DNA of 32,174 nucleotides from a bacterium (GCA_024694145.1 JAILKD010000032.1:1-32174); one strand, 5' to 3'; positions 1 through 9,482 are shown, counted from the stretch's first letter. Translations and numbers: made by a program. The notes: a model not told the origin generated them from the letters alone.

Positions 1-57
1 TTCTTCTTTTTCTTCTGGTGTTCGCATTATATTCTTAGTTACATTTTTTTCTCTCAT
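1..57 (-). CDS. 5'-partial CDS running off the window edge; N-terminus MREKNVTKNIMRTPEEKEE
   Basis: On the minus strand, ATG at 57 preceded by TAAGGAGAAATAATT (good SD). Open to the window edge. Only 19 residues, so no family call. Confidence 0.45.
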   Translation of the reverse strand, partial: MREKNVTKNIMRTPEEKEE

Positions 58-94
58 AATTATTTCTCCTTATTAAACATTATACAACAAAAAA

Positions 95-128
95 AGTAGG
101 CATCCCTTTTTAGGGTTGTCTACTTTTA
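95..128. terminator. Imperfect hairpin (agtaggcatccct / agggttgtctact) flanked by A/T tracts, downstream of mutS
   Basis: Stem arms 95-107 and 112-124, with poly-A to the left and TTTT to the right. Lies just after the mutS stop on the minus strand. Confidence 0.65.
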
Positions 129-157
129 ATATATCACTTCAAAATTGAATCCCTTTT

Positions 158-2722
158 TTATTCGTTAATTTTTCTTTTTAATTCATAAATTAAGCTTAAT
201 GCTTCTCTTGGTGATAAGTCATCAGCATTAATATCATTTAAGATTTGAATTACTTCTGGAGTTTCCTTAACTTCAACTTTTTCTTCTTCATCAAAGTTAA
301 ACAAATCCATCTCTATTTCAGTTTTTCCTTTAGTGCTTTCTAAGTATTCTAGTATGTTTGATGCTCTATTAATTACACTATTAGGTAAGTGTGCAAGTTT
401 AGCAACATTTATACCATAACTCTTATCACTTGGTCCATCAATTACTTTATGTAAGAATACTAAAGTATTTTTATCATCTTTAGCTGAAACGTGTATATTT
501 TTTAATCTTTTTAATGTTTTATCTAGGGCTGTTAGCTCATGGTAGTGAGTTGAAAATAATGTAATTGCTCCTATCTTTTCATGAACATATTCTATAACTG
601 CTTGAGCTAATGCCATACCATCATATGTAGCAGTTCCACGTCCAATTTCATCAAATAATATTAAAGAATTTTTTGTTGCACTTTTTAGTGCTGTATTTAC
701 TTCAGTCATCTCTACCATAAAAGTAGATTTACCACTTACTAAATCATCAGCAGCACCTATTCTTGTAAATATTTGATCAATTATTGGAAGAGTTGCGCTC
801 TTACATGGTACAAAACAGCCAATTTGAGCCATTATTATGATTATTGCTAATTGACGCATATAAGTAGATTTACCACTCATATTTGGCCCTGTAATAAGAA
901 GCATATTATAATTATTATTAATTGCTATATCATTTGAAACAAATGGATCACTACTTAATACTTCAACTACAGGATGTCGTCCATCAACCACATTTACTTC
1001 CATTTTTTCAGTTATTACTGGTTTAACATAATTATTTTTCTCACTAACAATAGCAAAAGATAATAATGTATCAATTGTTGCAACAACCTTTGCATCAACT
1101 TGTAAATTATGAATATATTTAGAACATTCTAATCTTATTTCAGTAAATAATTCATATTCAAGTTCAACAGATTTATCTTTACTATTTAATATTAAAGACT
1201 CATATTCCTTAAGCTCAGGAGTTATAAATCTTTCAGCATTTGCTAGTGTTTGTTTTCTAGTATATTGCATATCATCAGTTATTGTTTGTGCAGCCATTTT
1301 TGATATTTCAATATAATATCCAAACACTTTATTATATGATACTTTTAATGTTTTTATACCTGTTTTTTCTCTTTGACTAGCTTCATAATCTGCTAACCAG
1401 TTCTTACCATTTTTAGTGATATCTCTAAGTTTATCTAATTCTTCATTATATAATGGTTTAATAATGTCTCCTTCTTTAATAGTTAGAGGAGCATCTTCGT
1501 TAATTGATTTATCAAGCAAATTATATAAATCAGATAATGGGTCTAATAAATTAGATAAATCAGTAGAATAATCTGTATTAATATTTTTAATTGTTTGCTT
1601 TAAATCAGGTAAATATTTAAGTGAATTTTTTAGTTGAATTAAATCTCTTGCATTAGCATTTCCATAAGAAATTCTACCTACTATACGTTCAAGATCATAC
1701 ACGTTTTTTAATGAAGCTTTTAATTCTTCTTTTATCTCATAATCATTAATTAAAGCCTCAACTATAGATAATCTATTTAGTATTTTGTTTTTATCAACTA
1801 ATGGCCTAGTTATCCACTTTTTAAGTTCTCTTGAACCCATTGCGGTTTCACAATTATCAAGCAACCAAACAAGACTTCCTAAACGTTGTTGATTACGTAA
1901 ATTTTCTAATAATTCTAAACTATTAATTGTGTGAATATCCATTTTTAAAAACTGTTTTGAATCATAATATTCTAGTGGTTTTAAATGTAATAATTCACGC
2001 TTTTGAGTCTTCATTATATAGTTAATCATTCTACCAAACGACTCAATAATTGCGTCATCACTTATAGCTTTATATAAGTTATTCCAATTACTTTCTAATA
2101 CTACTTCATCACATATTGATAAAACAATTTGATATTTATTCTTTAAGCAATCAATAACTATTTTATTAAATTTTGATGGAATAATTACTTCTTTAGCACC
2201 TAAAATAAGAATTTCATTAACTAATAAATCAATTGAATTAATTATTTTAGTTGCATAAGTTTCGCCTGTAGAAAAATCAATATAGCATATTGCATAATAA
2301 CCTTTATCTTCAGTAACAGAAACTAAATAATTATTCTTTTTTTCACTAATACTTCCATTATCAATATTTGTTCCTGGTGTAACAAGTCTAACAACATCAC
2401 GTTTAACTATTTTACTTACACCAGGCTCTTCCAATTGCTCAACAATAGCGACTTTATAACCTTTTTCTGTTAGTTTATCAATATAAGTATCTGCGGCCAT
2501 ATGAGGAATTCCACACATAGGAACACGCTCTTTTGCACCTGCATCTTTACCTGTTAAACATAGTTCTAGTTCTTTACTTGCAATATATGCATCGTTAAAG
2601 AACATCTCATAAAAGTCTCCTAACCTAAAAAAGACTAGTGAATCCACATAGTCTTTTTTAATATCTAAATATTGTTGCATCATTGGAGTATATTGACTTC
2701 TATCAATATCTTTAAATTCCAT
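158..2722 (-). CDS. mutS: DNA mismatch repair protein MutS
   Basis: TPMMQQYLDIK...FFRLGDFYEMFF N-terminus, Walker A TGPNMSGKSTYMRQ, LFDEIGRGTATYDG. Start moved to the internal ATG (MEFKDIDRS) because the SD (AAAGGA) directly abuts the ORF-track ATG at 2731. Confidence 0.97.
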   Translation of the reverse strand: MEFKDIDRSQYTPMMQQYLDIKKDYVDSLVFFRLGDFYEMFFNDAYIASKELELCLTGKDAGAKERVPMCGIPHMAADTYIDKLTEKGYKVAIVEQLEEPGVSKIVKRDVVRLVTPGTNIDNGSISEKKNNYLVSVTEDKGYYAICYIDFSTGETYATKIINSIDLLVNEILILGAKEVIIPSKFNKIVIDCLKNKYQIVLSICDEVVLESNWNNLYKAISDDAIIESFGRMINYIMKTQKRELLHLKPLEYYDSKQFLKMDIHTINSLELLENLRNQQRLGSLVWLLDNCETAMGSRELKKWITRPLVDKNKILNRLSIVEALINDYEIKEELKASLKNVYDLERIVGRISYGNANARDLIQLKNSLKYLPDLKQTIKNINTDYSTDLSNLLDPLSDLYNLLDKSINEDAPLTIKEGDIIKPLYNEELDKLRDITKNGKNWLADYEASQREKTGIKTLKVSYNKVFGYYIEISKMAAQTITDDMQYTRKQTLANAERFITPELKEYESLILNSKDKSVELEYELFTEIRLECSKYIHNLQVDAKVVATIDTLLSFAIVSEKNNYVKPVITEKMEVNVVDGRHPVVEVLSSDPFVSNDIAINNNYNMLLITGPNMSGKSTYMRQLAIIIIMAQIGCFVPCKSATLPIIDQIFTRIGAADDLVSGKSTFMVEMTEVNTALKSATKNSLILFDEIGRGTATYDGMALAQAVIEYVHEKIGAITLFSTHYHELTALDKTLKRLKNIHVSAKDDKNTLVFLHKVIDGPSDKSYGINVAKLAHLPNSVINRASNILEYLESTKGKTEIEMDLFNFDEEEKVEVKETPEVIQILNDINADDLSPREALSLIYELKRKINE

Positions 2723-2746
2723 AATGAGCATCCTTTCGGTTAATTA

Positions 2747-5017
2747 CTATTTTCCAAACCAACCTTTAACTGTCTTAGCTATATTAGAAGCTAAATCTTC
2801 ACCAATTACTTTGATTACTACATCTCTAACTGCTTCATAAACACCTTGAATTGGTGTATTTTCTAATACTCCAAGCATTCCAAGTAATCCTAATACGATT
2901 AGTAATACTAATAATATTACAATTATAATTAAGAACCACTTTAAGAATGTAACAAATGGATTAGATTTTTTCTTACGTCTAGCAACTTTAGAATCAGCTT
3001 GAAGAGCTTCCTTAATAGCTTTTTCTTCAGCAGCCTTTCTCTTCTTATCTACTCTAGTTTCGTTTCCAAGTCTTCTTTCTCTAGCAGCTTTATCTTCACC
3101 ATAGATTGGTGCTTCAAATACTGGAGCTTCAAATATTGGTGTATCGAATAATGGAGTATCGAATGATCCATATTCATCAGAATCATCATATGATGGTGAA
3201 TCAAATGAAGTTTCTTCTGGTTTTGGAGCTTCTTCAATCTTAGTTTCAGTAGGTTGATCAGCAGCTTGATAATTTTCAGATGGAATATCATCAATATCAG
3301 GCATAGCCATATCTTCTACATCATCAATCTTAATAGCATCTTCATCTTCTTCTTCAGATGGAGTTTCTTCAAACATAGTTAATTCTTGACCTTCAGTATC
3401 TTCTAATCTAATTAGGCCTTCTTCCTCTTCAGCAGTTTCTTCAGCAGCTTCTTCAGTTACTTCTTCTTCAACAGCTGGTTCTTCAGCTACTTCTTCAGCA
3501 ACTTCTTCTTCAACAACTGGTTCAGCAACTTCTTCAGCTACTTCTTCAGTTTGTTCTTCAGCAGGAGTTTCTTCTTCATAATCGAATAGAGGAACTACGA
3601 ACTCGTCTTCTTCAAGTTCTTTAGATTCTTGCATATTTGCCATTTGTTCTTTTAATGTTTCATTTTCTTCTTTTAGTGCATCCATTTCAGCTTGTTTAGC
3701 TTCTTCTTCAGCACGAGCAGTTTCTTCAGCATGTTGAGCAAGTTCAGCTTCTTCAGCAAGCTTAGCTTCTTCTTCAGCACGAGCAGCTTCTTCAGCCAAT
3801 CTTTCTTCTTCTGCAAGTTTAGCAGCTTCTTCTTCAGCAAGTCTTGCTGCTTCAGCATCTGCAAGAGCTTGTTGTTTTTCAGCTTCAGCTTGATCAATTA
3901 AATCAGACATAGCTTGTTCATGAGCTTCTTGTTGTGCTTTTAAAGCTTCTTCAGCAGCATCAGCCTTAGCTTGAGCTTCTTCAGCTTGTTTAGCAAGTTC
4001 AGCTTTTTCTTCTTCGCTCTTATCTTTATTTAACATTTGTTGTTGTAATTTAAGAATCATAGCTTTTAATTCATCAATTTGAGCATTTGATTGTTCTGGT
4101 TGAGCAGCTTCTGGTTCTTCTTCAATTGGCATATCTTCGATGATTTCTTCTTCCTCTTCAGGTTCATCATCTTCAGTTGGGATATCTAATACTGCTAAGT
4201 TTACATATGATTTTTGTACTTCAGTTTCAACACGACTGATAATATATTCAATGATATCTTCTTTCTTTAATTCGATAGAAGCTTTAACACCATTTTGCTT
4301 TGCATATCTTTGAAGTTGTTGAACGCTCATACGTTTAACTTTTTCTTCTTCTTCAGGAGAGAACTTACCGCTTGCGCTACATGCTTCAATGATAATAGCA
4401 ACTAATTCTTCCTTCTTAATTCTTCTTGGAACATCGATATTGTATTTAGCACCGATTTCTCTTAATTCATTTAAAGTTGAGCTCTTAGATAGAACTTCTC
4501 TAAATGTGTTATATTCTAGACCATCAACTTCATTTCTTTCATCATAGAATAAGCAATCCATTCCACGTTGATATTCAGCGATGCTTTCTTTTTGGCTTTG
4601 CTTATAGCCTCTTGCTGCTTCATAAAGTTGTGTAAGCTTTTCAGTATCAATTTTTAATTCTTCATGAAGTTTGATAAACATTAACCATAATGTCTCTCTA
4701 TATTCATTGTAGATGTCAGCATTCGAAATTAAAGTAAGTGTTCCTTCAAGTTGATGTTCACTGAATGTCTTTATCCATCTTAGACGATAACGAACTTCAT
4801 CAGTGAATTTTTTTTGATATTCTGGTTTTCTAACCTTTCTATCTAGTACCTTATGAAGTGCATTCATACGTACTTTTCTTGGCATGTTCATGCCTTGTTC
4901 ATTAAAAAAAGCGACAATTTCTTTAGATGGTAAATCTTTAAGTGTAGAAATAACATCCTCAACTTTCATAACTTGTCCATTAATTTCTAATTCACTACCA
5001 CGACTAATTACTTTCAT
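2747..5017 (-). CDS. Large SAP-like, Glu/Ala-rich coiled-coil protein with C-terminal transmembrane anchor
   Basis: SD GGAGGT then ATG (MKVISRGSEL). Three SAP-like helix-loop-helix motifs in the N-terminal third, long E/A-rich segment, basic stretch ARRKKKSNP, then hydrophobic FLKWFLIIIVILLVLLIVLGLLGMLGVL and a short tail. Confidence 0.85.
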   Translation of the reverse strand: MKVISRGSELEINGQVMKVEDVISTLKDLPSKEIVAFFNEQGMNMPRKVRMNALHKVLDRKVRKPEYQKKFTDEVRYRLRWIKTFSEHQLEGTLTLISNADIYNEYRETLWLMFIKLHEELKIDTEKLTQLYEAARGYKQSQKESIAEYQRGMDCLFYDERNEVDGLEYNTFREVLSKSSTLNELREIGAKYNIDVPRRIKKEELVAIIIEACSASGKFSPEEEEKVKRMSVQQLQRYAKQNGVKASIELKKEDIIEYIISRVETEVQKSYVNLAVLDIPTEDDEPEEEEEIIEDMPIEEEPEAAQPEQSNAQIDELKAMILKLQQQMLNKDKSEEEKAELAKQAEEAQAKADAAEEALKAQQEAHEQAMSDLIDQAEAEKQQALADAEAARLAEEEAAKLAEEERLAEEAARAEEEAKLAEEAELAQHAEETARAEEEAKQAEMDALKEENETLKEQMANMQESKELEEDEFVVPLFDYEEETPAEEQTEEVAEEVAEPVVEEEVAEEVAEEPAVEEEVTEEAAEETAEEEEGLIRLEDTEGQELTMFEETPSEEEDEDAIKIDDVEDMAMPDIDDIPSENYQAADQPTETKIEEAPKPEETSFDSPSYDDSDEYGSFDTPLFDTPIFEAPVFEAPIYGEDKAARERRLGNETRVDKKRKAAEEKAIKEALQADSKVARRKKKSNPFVTFLKWFLIIIVILLVLLIVLGLLGMLGVLENTPIQGVYEAVRDVVIKVIGEDLASNIAKTVKGWFGK
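3696..3786. repeat. Exact 25-bp direct repeat ttagcttcttcttcagcacgagcag at 3696-3720 and 3762-3786 (offset 66 bp = 22 aa)
   Basis: Read directly. Encodes repeated RAEEEAK units in the Glu/Ala-rich region. Confidence 0.9.
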
Positions 5018-5060
5018 ATTAAATACCTCCAAACGTATTTTATTAGATATCTACTCAAAT

Positions 5061-5089
5061 ATTTTACAACATTTATAATGGTATTTCAA
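5061..5089 (-). promoter_or_regulatory. Sigma-A-like promoter for the SAP-like gene: TTGAAA-17 bp-TAAAAT
   Basis: On the minus strand -35 at 5089-5084 and -10 at 5066-5061, 17-bp spacer, about 44 bp upstream of the start codon. Confidence 0.65.
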
Positions 5090-5145
5090 GTATTCTTGCC
5101 ATTTTTTATTACTTTTTTTGTGTTTTTTTTACGTTTTTTAGCGTT

Positions 5146-5412
5146 TTAATCCAAAAAATTAATATTTAGGCCTGTATTAATAATACTAGAAATCAAATCT
5201 ATGTCATTTTTTACCATTTTTTCGCATTCTAAATACTCATTAACTATACTTTCTTCATAAGAATTGCTAGTTTTCGCTTCATTAAGGGATAAATCACTCT
5301 TTAAAAGCTTCAAATATTTATCATTTGAATCAATAATATTCCTTAAATATATATATCTTTTTACAACTGTATCTTTTCTTAATTCATCTATTAATTTATT
5401 CAACTTGTTCAC
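5146..5412 (-). CDS. Short YlbF/YmcA-family protein (RicA-like)
   Basis: 88 aa helical protein directly after and overlapping miaB, the position of ymcA (ricA) in B. subtilis; NEYLECEKMVKNDI region fits the family. GTG start. Assignment rests largely on synteny. Confidence 0.6.
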   Translation of the reverse strand: MNKLNKLIDELRKDTVVKRYIYLRNIIDSNDKYLKLLKSDLSLNEAKTSNSYEESIVNEYLECEKMVKNDIDLISSIINTGLNINFLD

Positions 5413-6814
5413 CTATTAAAAACCAAGTTTTTGCTTCAGTTATTTTAACATTTACTATTGTTCCAATTGATTCTTTTTTACCTTTAAAATTAACTAATTT
5501 ATTGTGTTCAGAATATCCACAAAGTGTATTAGGATCGTTTTTAGAAGTACCATCAACTAATACTTTTACAACAGTTCCTTCAAATCTTTTATTACCCTTT
5601 AAATATCCTGCATTAATTTTATCATGCAATATATCTAATCTTCTATGTGCTTCTTCTAAAGTTATATCTGTTGGATATTTTGCAGCTGGTGTACCTTCTC
5701 TTTTTGAATAAATAAAAGTAAAAGCACCTTCATATTCTACTTCATCACATAGCCTTAAGGTTTCATTAAAATCCTCAATTGTTTCTGTTGGGAATGCTAC
5801 AATTATATCAGTTGTAATAGATATACCTGGATTTAATTCCTTTAATCTTTTTATTTTTTCAATATATTCTTCATGAGTATATTTTCTATTCATTTTCTTT
5901 AAAACACTATTACTTCCAGATTGTACTGGTAAATGTAAATGTGGCATTACATTTTCTTTTTGCATAGCTATCATTGTTGCTTCATCTAAGTCTCTAGGAT
6001 GGCTTGTAGTAAATCTAATTCTTTTAATACCAGTAGCACTTAGATCATTTAAAAGATTAGAAAAAGTATAATCTATATCAGTAAAATCCTTACCATAAGC
6101 ATTAACATTTTGACCTAGTAATGTTACTTCTAGATATCCTTTTTTTACTAAGTCTTTAACTTCTTCAATAATATTTTGTGGTCTTCTACTACGTTCTTTT
6201 CCTCTAGTATATGGAACAATACAATATGTGCAGAACTCATCACAACCAAACATTATATTAACCCACGCTTTTTTATTAGATACTCTTAAGTGTGGTAATT
6301 TTTCTATAATATCTCCTTCTTTAGAGAATACTTCAATTACTCTACTTTCAGTATTCATTTTCTTATAAATATACTTAGGTAACATATGAATATTATGTGT
6401 TCCAAAGACTAAATCAAATTGTGGATATTTATCTAATAGCTTTGTAATTGTTTTTTCTTCTTGTGCCATACATCCACAAATACAAATAATCATATCATTA
6501 TTTTTTTGTTTTAAACCCTTTAATCTTCCTAATGTACCATAAAATCTATCTTCAGCATTTTCTCTAACTGCACAAGTATTTATAATTAGTACATCTGCTT
6601 GTTCACCATCTATATTTTTAAAGCCCATTAATTCTAAAATACCTGCCATTACTTCACTGTCAGCTTCATTACCTTGACAGCCAAAAGTAATAATATGGTA
6701 AGTTTTATCAGAACCAATGCCTATATATTTTTCGTCTAGTTTAAAGTCAATATTTAAGGTTTCGCTTCCTGTTCTTTTCCTTGCTTTAAGCAAATCTGGT
6801 TTGTTATAATCCAC
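5396..6814 (-). CDS. miaB: tRNA-2-methylthio-N6-dimethylallyladenosine synthase MiaB
   Basis: YHIITFGCQGNEADSE, radical SAM CDEFCTYCIVPYTRGKERSR, TRAM C-terminus. GTG start with SD AGGGGG. Confidence 0.95.
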   Translation of the reverse strand: MDYNKPDLLKARKRTGSETLNIDFKLDEKYIGIGSDKTYHIITFGCQGNEADSEVMAGILELMGFKNIDGEQADVLIINTCAVRENAEDRFYGTLGRLKGLKQKNNDMIICICGCMAQEEKTITKLLDKYPQFDLVFGTHNIHMLPKYIYKKMNTESRVIEVFSKEGDIIEKLPHLRVSNKKAWVNIMFGCDEFCTYCIVPYTRGKERSRRPQNIIEEVKDLVKKGYLEVTLLGQNVNAYGKDFTDIDYTFSNLLNDLSATGIKRIRFTTSHPRDLDEATMIAMQKENVMPHLHLPVQSGSNSVLKKMNRKYTHEEYIEKIKRLKELNPGISITTDIIVAFPTETIEDFNETLRLCDEVEYEGAFTFIYSKREGTPAAKYPTDITLEEAHRRLDILHDKINAGYLKGNKRFEGTVVKVLVDGTSKNDPNTLCGYSEHNKLVNFKGKKESIGTIVNVKITEAKTWFLIGEQVE

Positions 6815-6858
6815 TTTAAAGCCCCCTTCTTTATTATTATATCATAATAATTAAAGAA

Positions 6859-6882
6859 AACACCACAAAAATATGTGGTGTT
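6859..6882 (-). terminator. Intrinsic terminator of ymdB (aacaccaca / tgtggtgtt), overlapping its stop codon
   Basis: 9-bp perfect stem followed on the minus strand by TTCTTT. Confidence 0.75.
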
Positions 6883-7639
6883 ATTTATCTTTTATATTGA
6901 TGCGCTCTATTTTCTTATTATCAAAATCAATTACTACTGCATTTAACTGCATTCTTCCTTTTTCCATAACAAGTCTAGTAGGCCTACCTATAAGAAATCT
7001 TTCAGTAATCAATTCTCTATTAGCGCCTATTATTCCATCAAGAGGTCCTGTCATACCAACATCAGTAATATAGAAAGTTCCTTTTTCTAAAATAGTCTCA
7101 TCTGCTGTAGCTACATGTGTATGTGTTCCAAGTATTGCCCCATTAATACCATCAAGATAATGAGCTAATGCAATTTTTTCGCTTGTAGCTTCTGCATGCA
7201 TATCAATAATATAATAATCTGATTTAACTTCATCAATTATTTTTTTAGCTGTTCTAAAAGGACAATCGAGTGGTAAATTCATATAAACTCTACCCAAAAT
7301 GTTAATAACAGTTATTGTTTCATTATTGTATTTTATCGTTAAATAGCCATTTTTTAGATATGAAGGGAAGTTCGCAGGAACTACTATATTTGCCTTTTCT
7401 TCTAATAATTTATCAATTTCTTTATTAGAAAAAGCATGATTACCCATAGTTATTACATTAACTCCCATTTTCATAAAATCTTTATAAAATTTAGAATTTA
7501 TGCCTTTACCTTCACATGCATTTTCACCATTGGCAACAACAACATTGATTTTATATTTCTTTTTTATTTCATCAATATGGCTTTCTAAATACTTAACTCC
7601 ATCTTCTCCGTTAACATCACCAACGAATAATAGTCTCAT
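6881..7639 (-). CDS. ymdB: YmdB-family metallophosphoesterase (2',3'-cNMP phosphodiesterase)
   Basis: MRLLFVGDVNGEDG, VVANGENACEGKGI, TMGNHAF, DMHAEATSEK, GTHTHVATADE, TDVGMTGP. Confidence 0.93.
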   Translation of the reverse strand: MRLLFVGDVNGEDGVKYLESHIDEIKKKYKINVVVANGENACEGKGINSKFYKDFMKMGVNVITMGNHAFSNKEIDKLLEEKANIVVPANFPSYLKNGYLTIKYNNETITVINILGRVYMNLPLDCPFRTAKKIIDEVKSDYYIIDMHAEATSEKIALAHYLDGINGAILGTHTHVATADETILEKGTFYITDVGMTGPLDGIIGANRELITERFLIGRPTRLVMEKGRMQLNAVVIDFDNKKIERINIKDK

Positions 7640-7659
7640 AAATTCACCTTCTTATGCAA

Positions 7660-7679
7660 AAAGAGCCAAATGGCTCTTT
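7660..7679 (-). terminator. Intrinsic terminator of rny (aaagagcca / tggctcttt)
   Basis: 9-bp perfect stem, 2-nt spacing in the repeat, T-tract on the minus strand. Begins 1 nt after the rny stop codon. Confidence 0.75.
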
Positions 7680-7680
7680 A

Positions 7681-9270
7681 TTATTTTGCAATATCTACTG
7701 CTCTAGTTTCTCTTACAACAGTAACTTTAATTGTACCAGGATAGCTTAAGTTCTTTTCAATTTCTTCTTTGATTTCTCTAGCTACCTTAAATGTTGATAA
7801 ATCATCAACTTCATCTGGTTTAACTATAACTCTAATTTCACGTCCAGCTTGAATTGCATATGTAGATGCAACACCTTTAACGTTATTAGAGATTTGTTCT
7901 AATTGTTCAAGACGTTTGATGTAGTTTTCAAGTGATTCACTTCTAGCTCCTGGTCTCGCAGCACTTAAGGCATCTGCAGCAGCAACTAATACAGCAATAA
8001 TAGATTCAGGATCTTTATCACCATGATGTGATTCAATTGCATCAATTACTTCTTTTGGTTCATGATATTTTCTAGCTAGGTTTGCACCAATTTCAACGTG
8101 TGAACCTTCAACTTCATGGTCTACTGCTTTACCAATATCATGAAGCAATCCAGCACGTCTTGCTAATACTTCATTTTCACCAACTTCAGCAGCTAACTTA
8201 GCAGCTAAGAAGGCTGTTTCAATTGAGTGATTTAAAACATTTTGACCAAAGCTTGTTCTATAGTATAGTCTACCTAATAATTTAACCAAATCAGGATGAA
8301 CTCTACCAATGTTTGCTGTAAATACAGCTTCTTCACCTTTTTCACGAATGAAAGATTCAACTTCTAGTCTTGATCTTTCAACAATTTCTTCGATTCTACC
8401 TGGATGGATTCTTCCATCTGATACTAGTGTTTCAAGTGCTTTTCTAGCAATTTCTCTTCTAACAGGATCAAAACCAGATAATACTACAGCTTCTGGTGTA
8501 TCATCAACTATTAAATCAACACCTGTTAAAGCTTCGATAGTACGAATATTTCTACCTTCTCTACCGATTATTCTACCCTTCATTTCATCACTAGGTAAGC
8601 CTACAACACTTACTGTTTTTTCACTAGTAGTATCACTAGCATATTTTTGGATTGCTAAGGCAAGCATATTTTTAGCTTTATTTTCAACATTCATCTTTGC
8701 CTTTTCTTCTTCATCACGGATATAAAGTGCAATCTCATTACTCATATCCTCTCTAACCTTGCTCATAATCATTTCTTTTGCATCTTCAACAGATACATTA
8801 GAAATCTCAATCAACTTTGTTTCTTGTTTCTTTAAAACTTCGTCGATTTTACTCTTTTGCTCTTCAATTTCATTTTTCTTTTCATCAAGTTTTGTTTCTT
8901 TGCTGTTTAATAATTCTTCACGCTTATCAAGATTAGATACACGGTTATTAATTTGGCTTTCTCTTTGATTTAATTTATTTTCAGCCTCAACAACTTCAGC
9001 TTTTCTTTCTTTAATCTCTTTTTCAGCGTCTTTTCTTAATGAAAATATTTCTTGTTTAGCTTCTAATACCATTTCTTTTTTGGCTTTGTCGCCCTCTTTT
9101 TTGGCATTTTCAACTAAATTCTTACATTCCTCTTCAGTTTTCTTTAAAGATCCTTCTCTTTGTTTTACTCTAAAGAAGTAACCTCCAATTAAACCAGAAA
9201 TGCCTCCAAGTAAAATACAAACGATAGCAACAATAACAACAACGATTGTTGAGTCCATTGCATAAATCAT
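7681..9270 (-). CDS. rny: Ribonuclease Y
   Basis: N-terminal TM, coiled coil, KH domain [46 protein letters not shown] domain [19 protein letters not shown]. Confidence 0.97.
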   Translation of the reverse strand: MIYAMDSTIVVVIVAIVCILLGGISGLIGGYFFRVKQREGSLKKTEEECKNLVENAKKEGDKAKKEMVLEAKQEIFSLRKDAEKEIKERKAEVVEAENKLNQRESQINNRVSNLDKREELLNSKETKLDEKKNEIEEQKSKIDEVLKKQETKLIEISNVSVEDAKEMIMSKVREDMSNEIALYIRDEEEKAKMNVENKAKNMLALAIQKYASDTTSEKTVSVVGLPSDEMKGRIIGREGRNIRTIEALTGVDLIVDDTPEAVVLSGFDPVRREIARKALETLVSDGRIHPGRIEEIVERSRLEVESFIREKGEEAVFTANIGRVHPDLVKLLGRLYYRTSFGQNVLNHSIETAFLAAKLAAEVGENEVLARRAGLLHDIGKAVDHEVEGSHVEIGANLARKYHEPKEVIDAIESHHGDKDPESIIAVLVAAADALSAARPGARSESLENYIKRLEQLEQISNNVKGVASTYAIQAGREIRVIVKPDEVDDLSTFKVAREIKEEIEKNLSYPGTIKVTVVRETRAVDIAK

Positions 9271-9297
9271 TTTGTTTTTCCTCCATAATTATTAATT

Positions 9298-9369
9298 TGT
9301 GAGCCTTAAAAAATGGCTTTATTTCCACATATATCACTATTTTTAAAGTGACATAAGATAAATCTCACA
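9298..9369 (-). promoter_or_regulatory. Candidate structured 5' leader of rny mRNA (closing stem plus two internal hairpins)
   Basis: Plus strand TGTGAG (9298-9303) pairs with CTCACA (9364-9369). Internal tcact 9334-9338/agtga 9347-9351 and gcc 9303-9305/ggc 9315-9317. Short stems, hand-folded only. Confidence 0.4.
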
Positions 9370-9374
9370 TAAAT

Positions 9375-9403
9375 ATTATATATTAAAAAGGAGTTTTAGT
9401 CAA
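9375..9403 (-). promoter_or_regulatory. Strong sigma-A-like promoter of rny: TTGACT-17 bp-TATAAT
   Basis: -35 = minus-strand complement of agtcaa (9398-9403); -10 = complement of attata (9375-9380); 17-bp spacer. Confidence 0.8.
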
Positions 9404-9454
9404 TGTTTACATCCTTATTTTTGAAAGCATTTTTATAATATAAAAAAAGAAAAA

Positions 9455-9482
9455 GCAAGAAAGCTTATTTATACTTTCTTGC
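9455..9482 (-). terminator. Terminator of glmU (gcaagaaag / ctttcttgc); stop codon in the hairpin loop
   Basis: 9-bp perfect stem followed on the minus strand by TTTTTCTTTTTTT. Confidence 0.75.

Noticed and set aside
3049-3897. Minus-strand ORFs 3049-3294 and 3673-3897 (K/L-rich) and plus-strand 3692-3901 (S/F-rich)
   Set aside because: Alternate-frame by-products of the Glu/Ala-rich repeat region of the 2747-5017 CDS.
5100-5145. T-rich stretch after the ricA-like gene as a possible terminator
   Set aside because: Only weak aacg/cgtt pairing; no convincing hairpin.
8309-8725. 138-aa plus-strand ORF antisense to rny
   Set aside because: Entirely within the highly confident rny CDS, composition (Ser/Phe/Leu-rich) typical of antisense frames, no SD or domain.
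9403-9438. 11-aa plus-strand ORF MFTSLFLKAFL with AAGGAG upstream
   Set aside because: Its ATG overlaps the -35 of the strong rny promoter and the apparent SD is in the promoter spacer; best explained by chance.
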